Shown piece by piece: positions 8,358 to 16,800 of a stretch of 64,000 bases of DNA. Location: contig CANMTP010000008.1 of NCBI GenBank assembly GCA_947500845.1, positions 1 through 64,000 of the forward strand, written 5' to 3'. The position numbers and the translations under genes were made by a program. Origin of the DNA: an uncultured Aquimarina sp. Its GTDB lineage: Bacteria; Bacteroidota; Bacteroidia; Flavobacteriales; Flavobacteriaceae. The notes beneath the pieces are model-generated. The model did no database searches. It saw only the letters and a list, made by a program, of their open reading frames with translations, and was not told the DNA's origin. Each line of letters begins with the position of its first letter. Position 1 is the first letter of the stretch.

Positions 8358-9029
8358 TTAAGATTTTTGTCTTTGTAATAATTCTTTGGGCACGTTACCG
8401 TCCCTGACGGCTTCAACGGCAGCTACGATACCCTTGTAAGCACCACATCTGCAAATATTACCACTCATCCACTCCTGAATTTCCTCTGTGGTCGCGGCAT
8501 GGTTTTCTTTAAGTAACATCACGGCAGACATAATTTGACCAGAGGTACAGTACCCACATTGAAAGCCATCGTGCATCATAAAAGCACCTTGTACAGGATG
8601 AAATTCATTTTCAGTCCCCAAGCCTTCAATTGTAGTGACCTCTAGACCGTCTGTTTGAATGGCCAGCGTAAGGCAGGAATTAACCCGCATGCCATCCAGG
8701 TGCACCGTACACGCACCGCAAGCCCCCTGGTTACAACCAATTTTGGTACCTGTAAGCCCTAATTGCTCACGAAGCAGGTCGGCCAAACTTGTTCTTGGAT
8801 CAATTTTCATGCGCATTGCTTGCCCGTTTATGATGGGTTCTATTTCTAAATATTCCTCAAAATTCAAGGGCTTTTCTTCTGAGCTACATGCTAAGGTTAC
8901 ATAGGGTGCCAGTGCCAAGCCAGCTGCGGCGAGTGTTGACCGAGCAATAAAATTACGCCTGCTTAAACCGGCTTTTTCTGAGGAAATCTCCTCGGGCCAT
9001 ACCTCTTTATCTGATTTGTTTTTTTTCAT
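8358..9029 (-). CDS. Molybdenum hydroxylase 2Fe-2S subunit with Tat signal (PaoA-like)
   Basis: Carries two [2Fe-2S] clusters that pass electrons from the molybdenum site to FAD. The 223-aa product has a twin-arginine signal (SRRNFIARS near residues 23-31, then an Ala/Leu-rich segment), a plant-ferredoxin-type domain with CNQGACGACTVHLDG, and a second domain with CGYCTSGQ and CRCGAY. Tat export of the folded complex to the periplasm, as for E. coli PaoABC, is inferred. The segment TLACSS near the cleavage region could be a weak lipobox. Confidence 0.92.
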   Translation of the reverse strand: MKKNKSDKEVWPEEISSEKAGLSRRNFIARSTLAAAGLALAPYVTLACSSEEKPLNFEEYLEIEPIINGQAMRMKIDPRTSLADLLREQLGLTGTKIGCNQGACGACTVHLDGMRVNSCLTLAIQTDGLEVTTIEGLGTENEFHPVQGAFMMHDGFQCGYCTSGQIMSAVMLLKENHAATTEEIQEWMSGNICRCGAYKGIVAAVEAVRDGNVPKELLQRQKS

Positions 9030-9048
9030 TTTTTAATAAGTTTTGTGA

Positions 9049-9441
9049 TTATTGCCCCTCGTATTTTTCTCTGATTAATGTGTTGTAAAACTCCCTGAAC
9101 TTAAAAAGCTTATCGTCTTTAAATTGAAAAAGCACACAGTAATCGTTGGTGTATTTTTCGTTTTTATTATTTTCCAGATGGCCTTTGAACTCCATAAATA
9201 GATGCTCACCATCTGCCATCAACAAAGCAGGTTGGGATTCAAACTTTTCTGGTGTTTTCCTTTTAAAGGCATCTTCAAAATAATCTACTATATTATCCCT
9301 ACCTTCTACACTCCAGGCACCTTTGGGTGAAAATGGAAATTCTAACGTACCATCTGGGTGCCAAATATCCCTCACAGCATTGACATCACCTGCTACCAAA
9401 ATATCTAAAAACCGATTGGCTTCTTTTTCCAAATTTTTCAT
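9049..9441 (-). CDS. SnoaL/NTF2-like protein
   Basis: A 130-aa alpha+beta protein of the SnoaL-like/NTF2 superfamily. It has the N-terminal helix with FLDILVAGDVNAVRDIWHPDGTLEFPF, then RDNIVDYFEDAFK, and a strand-rich C-terminus ending FKFREFYNTLIRE. Members act as small isomerases or hydrolases or bind small hydrophobic ligands. It sits inside the molybdenum operon, between the Mo-subunit and 2Fe-2S subunit genes, which suggests action on the substrate or product. The reaction cannot be read from the sequence. Confidence 0.78.
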   Translation of the reverse strand: MKNLEKEANRFLDILVAGDVNAVRDIWHPDGTLEFPFSPKGAWSVEGRDNIVDYFEDAFKRKTPEKFESQPALLMADGEHLFMEFKGHLENNKNEKYTNDYCVLFQFKDDKLFKFREFYNTLIREKYEGQ

Positions 9442-9442
9442 A

Positions 9443-11665
9443 TTACAGAAGCTTATCTAAGGTTATAGGTAGGTTTCTAATGCGTTTTCCCGTAGCATTA
9501 TAGATGGCGTTGGCAATTGCTGCGGAAACTCCAATAGCACTAAGTTCGCCAATACCTCTTCCACCATGCGAGCTAAATTTATAATCAGGCATGTTCAAGA
9601 ACTCTATAGTTAAATCATTGATGTCAGCATTAACCGGAACGTGATATTCGGCCAGGTCTGCATTGATAATTCTGCCTGTCGCGTGGTCGAATTCCGTAGC
9701 CTCTAACAATGCCATACTGTAACCAAATATTATCCCTCCATACATTTGACTGTTTGCTAGCTTGGGATTAATAATTGTACCAGCATCAAATACACCCACA
9801 ATTCGTGGGATGGTAATGACTCCCAAATCAGGGTCGATATTCGCCTCGACGAAAATGGCTCCAAAAGATTGATACGAGTATTCAGCCTCTTGACCGAATG
9901 CAAAGCCTTTTACCACAGAAGAACTTTCTTCAATGACCAATTCTTTTTTGTTAGCTCGTTTCATCACCTCTTGTACAGTATCCTTTTTTCCACTAGAATC
10001 TTGCATTGTTCCGTTGGCGAAAGAGAGTTTATCTGAATTTAATTGAAATAATGGACTGTCTTCTTGTTTTACTGCTAAATCAAGCAGTTGTTTCTTCAAT
10101 TTTTCCGCTCCTTTCTGAATATAGCTACCAGCACTTGCGGTAACCATGGACCCTCCAGATAAGGGTCCTGCGGGAAAATCTGAATCACCAATTTCTATTT
10201 TTATATTTTCGAGTGCTAATCCGGATGCCTCTGCGGCAATCTGTCCCATAACCGTATACGTACCTGTACCAATATCCTGAATGGCCGTTTGTACTGTTAA
10301 AACTCCATTTTCATCAAGAATCAGCTTACAACTACCACCAGAACGATAGGCAGGATAGGTTGCTGTTGCCATACCATGCCCAATTAATTGACCATTCTTC
10401 ACCATCTTACCGGGTTGGCGGTTTCTATTATTCCAACCAAACAGTTTTGCACCTCTTTCATAACATTCACGAACATTATTGGATGAATAAGGTAGATTAT
10501 CTACCGGATTTACTGCTGCAAAATTCTTAACCCTTAAATCAATGGCGTCCATTTTTAATTTTTCCGCAAGTTCATCTAAGGCTGACTCCAGAGCAAAACT
10601 ACCATTAGCTTCACCAGGTCCTCTCATGGGTGTTGGGGTTGGGTAATTAAGTTTGGTATATTGGTGAACCATAGAAAAATTAGGAATGTCATATAATTTG
10701 GCCGATGTTAATCCGCAAGGTTCATAATGTCCTCCTAGTATGGACCCATACGAATAGGTAATGTGCTCTGCAGCTGTAATATTTCCATTGTTCTCAGCAG
10801 CTAGAGTAATGCGTTGGCTAACTTCTGGTCTATGACCGGCCGAAGTGTACATATCTTCTCTACTCAGGATCAGCTTTACAGGTCTGTCCATGATTTTGGC
10901 AGCCATTGGGGCTAAAAGTGTATGAGGCCAAAAAAAGCCTTTACAACCAAAACCACCACCGATATAATAGGCAATTAAACGAACATTTTTTGGGTCCATT
11001 TCAAAACAATGCGCCACGCAATTACGTGAGTTGTCCACTCCTTGAGTCGAATCATAAACCGTTAATTTTTCACCTTTCCATATGGCGATGGTAGCACTGG
11101 GCTCCATTGGATTGTGATGCTCTGCGGGAACGGTATAATCTTCTTCTACTACTACGGAAGCACTATTTTTAGCTTGTTTAAAATTGCCTCTTCCATGCTG
11201 TAGCTCTTCACCTGTATTATATCGTTCTGGCGTTACATAATCATCATAAACCCTTTCTTTGTCAAGCGCCGCAGCTTTTTCTTGATAGCTCACTTTGAGT
11301 CGGGACGCTCCTAGTCTTGCATCCTCAATGGTTTCGGCTAAAATGAGTGCGATGTGCTGCCCTATATTGTAAACCTTATTATCTTGAAGTGGTATAAAAG
11401 GTTCGCCGGGAAAAAGATTAAATCCACCATCACCTCCTGTCGGGTAAGGCTTCAATTTTAAAGCATTACCAGCATGAATAACTTTCACGACACCGGGAAT
11501 CTTCTCTACTTCTTCTGTAGCCATATTGGTTATTGTTCCATTGGAAATGGCACTTTTTACAATAACAGCATACAAAGGATTATCAACAGGATGTTCTGAT
11601 GCATACTTTGCTTTTCCAGAAACCTTTAGTGGGCCATCGACCCTTAGTTTTTCTTGTCCTATCAT
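9443..11665 (-). CDS. Molybdenum hydroxylase catalytic subunit (PaoC/XdhC-large-like)
   Basis: The 740-aa molybdopterin-binding subunit of a xanthine oxidase-family enzyme, which hydroxylates or oxidises aldehydes, purines or aromatic N-heterocycles. Visible are the N-terminal VSGKAKYASE domain, GGGFGCKGFFWPH, RGPGEANGSFALESALDEL, the cofactor loops IQDIGTGTYT and GGSMVTASAGS, and the catalytic GIGELSAIG with Glu707. It has no signal peptide of its own, so export would be by hitchhiking with the Tat subunit. The stop lies one base before the SnoaL-like gene start. Substrate is unknown. Confidence 0.93.
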   Translation of the reverse strand: MIGQEKLRVDGPLKVSGKAKYASEHPVDNPLYAVIVKSAISNGTITNMATEEVEKIPGVVKVIHAGNALKLKPYPTGGDGGFNLFPGEPFIPLQDNKVYNIGQHIALILAETIEDARLGASRLKVSYQEKAAALDKERVYDDYVTPERYNTGEELQHGRGNFKQAKNSASVVVEEDYTVPAEHHNPMEPSATIAIWKGEKLTVYDSTQGVDNSRNCVAHCFEMDPKNVRLIAYYIGGGFGCKGFFWPHTLLAPMAAKIMDRPVKLILSREDMYTSAGHRPEVSQRITLAAENNGNITAAEHITYSYGSILGGHYEPCGLTSAKLYDIPNFSMVHQYTKLNYPTPTPMRGPGEANGSFALESALDELAEKLKMDAIDLRVKNFAAVNPVDNLPYSSNNVRECYERGAKLFGWNNRNRQPGKMVKNGQLIGHGMATATYPAYRSGGSCKLILDENGVLTVQTAIQDIGTGTYTVMGQIAAEASGLALENIKIEIGDSDFPAGPLSGGSMVTASAGSYIQKGAEKLKKQLLDLAVKQEDSPLFQLNSDKLSFANGTMQDSSGKKDTVQEVMKRANKKELVIEESSSVVKGFAFGQEAEYSYQSFGAIFVEANIDPDLGVITIPRIVGVFDAGTIINPKLANSQMYGGIIFGYSMALLEATEFDHATGRIINADLAEYHVPVNADINDLTIEFLNMPDYKFSSHGGRGIGELSAIGVSAAIANAIYNATGKRIRNLPITLDKLL

Positions 11666-11692
11666 ATTGGTTGTCTTTTCATTTTTTAATAA

Positions 11693-12319
11693 TTATAGTT
11701 GAGATACTGCCTCTTTTATAGGGGTATGACCGTCATATAATTCAAATATTTTTCCAATGGCATTTTCATTTTCAAGACATGCTACTGCAACAGCCGCAAC
11801 ATCTTCTCTAGAAATACTGCCCATACCTCCGGCATTTTGGTTTAACGTAACTTGGTTCTTCGATGAATTGTTATTCAAAGAGCCAGGTCGTATGATGGTC
11901 CATTCAAGTGAACTGTTCATCAACTCTTTTTCACCGTCTGCCTTCGCCTGCAAATAGTCTTTATAAGCATCGCCCCAAGAATTGGGTTCATGTGCCCCAA
12001 GCGCGCTTATGAGTATAAATCGGTTTGTATCATTAGACTGGCATGCTTCTATTAAATTTTTCACACCACGGTGGTCTACTTTTTGATGATTACCCGAACC
12101 TCCCACCGCTGCAAAAATGATGGCATCAATAGTATGCAAGTAATTTTGAATACTTGGGTCGTTGATATCCTTTATAAGAGGTTTTGCCCCTTTAGCCTTC
12201 AAAGAACTTTTCTGATGCTCTTTTCGAACAAGCCCTACCACCCGAACATCATGCTCAATTAGTTTTTTAACAATTAAGCTTCCTGTTTTTCCATTGGCTC
12301 CAGCTACGAGTGCATTCAT
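11693..12319 (-). CDS. NAD(P)H-binding atypical SDR oxidoreductase
   Basis: A 208-aa Rossmann protein starting MNALVAGANGKTGSLIVKKL, the nucleotide-binding motif of NmrA/BVR-B-like atypical SDRs, with later RFILISALGAHEP and EWTIIRPGSL. Such proteins are NAD(P)H-dependent reductases of quinones or flavins, or redox sensors. It is first in the minus-strand operon, 27 bases before the molybdenum subunit, so it may take part in the same detoxification or sense its redox state. The reaction is not evident. Confidence 0.82.
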   Translation of the reverse strand: MNALVAGANGKTGSLIVKKLIEHDVRVVGLVRKEHQKSSLKAKGAKPLIKDINDPSIQNYLHTIDAIIFAAVGGSGNHQKVDHRGVKNLIEACQSNDTNRFILISALGAHEPNSWGDAYKDYLQAKADGEKELMNSSLEWTIIRPGSLNNNSSKNQVTLNQNAGGMGSISREDVAAVAVACLENENAIGKIFELYDGHTPIKEAVSQL

Positions 12320-12499
12320 ATTAAATAGTGTAAAGTTTCTTATTTTCTCAAGTTTTTGTCTATGTCAAGATATTTATCATTATGTATTTAAGTATGTCAT
12401 TATTCCCATTTTTCTTGGTAGTTATTCACACTCCTTTTTTTTAGAATGAATCCAGATAAGTGCATCCACAAAAACATTCATTCTACATGCGCGTAATTC

Positions 12500-13456
12500 T
12501 CATTTTAAAAATTTTCCTATCCTGTTCCGGTATTGGTTTGGCGTCATTTGGGCACGGTTTTTAAAAAAGCGAACAAAATAAGAGGGCGAATTAAAGTCTA
12601 GAAAGAAGGCGATTTCAGAGATCGTCTTATTGGTATGAATTAGCTTTGACTGGGCTGCCAACAAGGTGCGTTCAAAAATGAGGTCCGATGCCTTTTTGCC
12701 ATAAGCTTCCTTTACCATGTTGTTTAAGTAGTTGGCATTGATGTTTAAATCTTTGGCATAATCGGCAACCCGCTTTGTTGCTATAAAATTTTGCTTGTGC
12801 CCTTCGATATAATGGTCTTCTATTTTCTCTTTAAAATCTTCACTTATTTTCATGGCCCTGGACCGATTTCTGTTTAAGAGATTAGACAGACTCCCTAGGT
12901 GGCATTCTTTTTGGGTACGTAAAAGTAATTCCATAATCCATAGGTGTATAAACTCCTCGCCTTGTGTCGAGCGATAGTCCTCTAATGCAATGTCGAACCG
13001 TTGCTGGTAATAATCGCTCACCTCTTGCTCCAAGTGAAATTTTGGCACCACCCGAGTATCCAAAAAGTCGAGCTTACGCATATACTTTTTATCGGTAAGT
13101 CGACGCACTATGAAGTCTTTGGTAAAGGCCAGTACATAGCCAGAAGCTTTTTTGATTTCTTTCCAAGAATTTAACTGCCCTGGTTGCGTAAAAAACAGAT
13201 AGTTACGCTCCAGTGTAATTTGGGTGAGCTGATTGGTTTTTTCTATTTCACCATCAGTAACAAAATAGATAATGAAAAAGTTCTGATAGTAGGTGTTAGA
13301 CTCTTGGGTAACGGTATGCGATACATCTTCAAGCCTTGCCATACAAACCTCTTGATGAGGTTTAACGTTAAAGTATTTGTCTTCTTCGAGATCCTCTTTT
13401 AAAAAAAAGGTCTCAAAATCGTGAAAGTCTAAGATAGTGTAAGCGTTGGGATCCAA
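12500..13456 (-). CDS. AraC-family transcriptional regulator
   Basis: A 318-aa protein with an N-terminal cupin-like sensor region (about 40-150) and a C-terminal AraC/XylS double helix-turn-helix (about 220-318). The latter includes VADYAKDLNINANYLNNMVKEAYG and ISEIAFFLDFNSPSYFVRFFKNR. It probably activates neighbouring genes in response to a small molecule; its location upstream of the molybdenum operon and divergent from the GAF/sigma-54 regulator favours local targets. The longest frame begins with TTG at 13456; no ATG exists before residue 35, which would cut into the sensor domain. Confidence 0.88.
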   Translation of the reverse strand: MDPNAYTILDFHDFETFFLKEDLEEDKYFNVKPHQEVCMARLEDVSHTVTQESNTYYQNFFIIYFVTDGEIEKTNQLTQITLERNYLFFTQPGQLNSWKEIKKASGYVLAFTKDFIVRRLTDKKYMRKLDFLDTRVVPKFHLEQEVSDYYQQRFDIALEDYRSTQGEEFIHLWIMELLLRTQKECHLGSLSNLLNRNRSRAMKISEDFKEKIEDHYIEGHKQNFIATKRVADYAKDLNINANYLNNMVKEAYGKKASDLIFERTLLAAQSKLIHTNKTISEIAFFLDFNSPSYFVRFFKNRAQMTPNQYRNRIGKFLK

Positions 13457-13809
13457 AATATAATCGTTTTTATATTTCAGAGTAATACAGAATTATGCCA
13501 AGTATTTCTTTCTTTATAAGTATATGTTTTACAAGACTTTATGAATTATACAATTTAAAGCTTCAAATATATTCCCAAAAAAACTGAAAAAATAACTATA
13601 TTTAATCCTATAATTTCTGGGAAAAAATGGAATATTGAAAAGCTACTGAACCTGATTTACCGTGTAATTTGAGATAACATCATAATCACGAGAAGATACT
13701 GGTGAAAACAATGAAAAAAGTGGCCGCATTCTGATAAAAAAGAATCCAAACGATTGCATTCCCAAATAAAATGGGAAATTAACAAAAAACAACAATAGTC
13801 TATAACACC
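13457..13809. promoter_or_regulatory. Divergent regulatory region between AraC and GAF/sigma-54 regulator genes
   Basis: 353 bases without a gene, holding the promoters of two divergent regulator genes. AT-rich; a short inverted repeat TTCCCA/TGGGAA lies at 13759-13777, about 33 bases before the sigma-54 regulator start, and could be an operator. I found no convincing TAnnTTTG or GG-N10-GC promoter. Confidence 0.4.
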
Positions 13810-16800
13810 ATGACATCAAAGGAAGAAAAGCTTGTACAACAACTGCAAGAAGAAATACAGTTCAAAGAAACCTTACTCAGCATTAGCGAGGCGGTAGCAA
13901 GTATTAAAGGCCGTGAAGCTTTATTAAAAGTGGTTTTTGAAAAAATCAATCCTATTTTTAACTTTTATGATGTTGGCTTATTTGTTATTGACAAAAATGG
14001 TTCTGCAAGTGATTTAGCGGCTATTAATCCAAATATAAGTCCGTCTGAGGTAAATCATAAACTGTTTACTCAAGGAATAAATACTTTTGAATATAAAAAA
14101 TCTGCTATTGAATGGGTAGTAAATATTGTAGAGAAGAATAAGCAACCTTACATTCTTCACTATAACGAAGAACTCTACGACATGTGGCCTGATTATTACC
14201 AGACAGATATAATGAAGGAAGTAGGATATGCGGAATCTATGATTACCACACTCTCTGTAGGTGGGGACCTAATTGGCGCCTTTTTTGTCAACAGTTTGCA
14301 AAAAAATAATTTTCAAATTACACAGTTTCCACTTTTCCAAGCCATTGCCGACCAATTAGCCGTTGCGGTAAGCAATGTACTTGCTAATGAGCAGTTACTG
14401 GAAGAGAAACAGTTCAAAGAAACCTTATTGGATATTAGCGAGGCAGTAGCAAGTACTCAAACCGGTTCCCAGCTACTAAAAGTTATACTTGACCATATAC
14501 AACCCATCTTCAATTTTTACGATATTGGACTATTTGTTTTCGATAATCAGAATAACCATCTGAATGATTGGGTAATCAAATACCCTATCCTATCAGACTC
14601 TAAAGGTAGCCAACAGATGTTCGATAACCCCACTAAGTACAGTCAAATAGAAATAAATACGGACGGTTTAGTTTCTGAATTGATAACGAAATTAACGAAT
14701 GATGGATCTCCCTTGATTGCCAATTTATCCGAACTAGCGGATCGTTATCCTGATTTTGTGCAAAACGACATAATTAAAGAAGAGGGCTATCAAGATACAA
14801 TGATAGCTTTGCTTCGTTACAGTGGGAAAATTTTAGGGTTGTTCTGCCTAAATTTGTGTGAAAAAAAAAATTACAGAAAAGAACAATTCCCCCTCTTCCA
14901 AGCCATTGCCGACCAGTTAGCGGTTGCTGTAAGTAATGTGAACGCTAATGAGCAGTTACTGGAAGAGAAACGGTTTAAGGAAACTTTATTGGGTATTAGC
15001 GAGGCAGTGGCAAGTATTCAAGACCGAGAAGAATTGTTCCGGGTCATTTTTGAACGAATAAGACCACTTGTTAAGTTTGATGATTTTGGCCTTTTCCACC
15101 TAGACGCAAGCGGTCGGTACCACCGTGATTTGGCGGTTACCGATGAACATAGTATATACAACACAGGTGTAAAAGCATCAAAAATTAATGAGTATTTGCC
15201 CCACGATGATTCGGTCAAGGTGTTTATGAACGAAGGGCCGATGACTATTTCATTGGGTGAATTGACAAAGCGTTTCCCTGGTCACCCTTTCTTTCCGTTT
15301 ATGCAGGAAGCTGGACTCAAGCAGATTTTCGGCGGTCCGCTGGTGTATCAGGGAAAGAAAATTGGCATGTTAGCCTTTAACAGTAAACAAGAAAACTTCT
15401 ATTCCGAAAAAGACTTTCCTCTCTTCCAAGCCATTGCCGACCAATTGGCGGTTGCGGTAAGCAATGTACTTGCCAACGAGCAGTTAGTCGAAGAAAAACA
15501 AAAAACCGAAGATTTACTGGCCATTACAGAATCTATCGCCAATATTACTACAGGACCCGAACTGATAAAAGCTATCTTCGACAAGCTTCAAAAAGTCTTT
15601 CCCTTTGATGATGCCGGGCTGTTCCATTTAGATTATGAAAATAATAGGGAGCGCGACTTAACGGTGGATTATGGTTATGAAATCAGCGGCATCAATGCTG
15701 CCCATGTGCATGAAGGATTAACCGGATGGATGCCCTTGAGCCAAGCTTCCAAACTGGTGGTACAACAAGGTGTTTTGGTAAAAGGAAAAGAAATCTATGA
15801 AGAACTTGAACATCCTCATTTCAAAAATCCCAAAAACCGCATATTTGAGCAAATCATAGCAGCACCGTTACAACATGGCGACCAAACTATTGGGCTATTG
15901 TGTTTCTGGGGCAAGCAGCCCAATACCTTTGATAATCAATTACCACTTTTTAAAGCGATTACCGATCAAATGAGCATCGCTCTGAATAATATTATTGCCA
16001 ACGAACAGCTTATCGAAGAAAAGCGAAAAACCGAAGATTTGTTGGCTATTACTGAATCTATAGCCAACATTACAACGGGCCCAGAACTGGTACTTGCCAT
16101 CTTTGATAAGCTTCAAAAGGTATTGCCGTTTGATGATGCCGGGCTGTTTCATCTGGATTGGGAAAACGAAAAAGAATGTGATCTTATAGTTGACTATGAA
16201 TATTATTCATCAGAAACCAGCAAAACGATAAATTCTTCAGGAATAAGGGGTTGGTTACCTATGACCGAGCTTTCAAAAAGGATGGCTGAAAAGACTGTTA
16301 TACTATCTACAGAAACGCTTTATAAAAAGCACCAGCATCCTCATTTTCAATACACAAAAAAAGTTCCATTCCAACAAATAATTGCAGGGCCACTTAAGCA
16401 AGGTGAGCGAACCATTGGCCTTTTCTATTTTTGGAGTAAGACACCTCAAGCGTTCGACGAGAAATTGGTATTTTTTAATACCGTTGCTGATCAATTAAGC
16501 GTTGCTTTAAGTAACGTTCTTGCTAATGAACAGTTAGTCGAAGAAAAACAAAAGACTGAAGACTTATTGGCCATTACGGAGAGTATAGCCAACATAACAA
16601 CCGGTCCCGAACTGGTATGCGCTATTTTTGACAAACTACACAAAGTATTACAGTTTGATGAGGCCGGATTATTTCATTTAGATTGGGAAAATGAAAAAGA
16701 GCGTGATTTAATTATAGACTATGGATACTTTGTATCGGAAACAGGTAAATCAATCAATCAATCTGGTATTACGGGTTGGTTGCCAATGACAGAGCTTTCT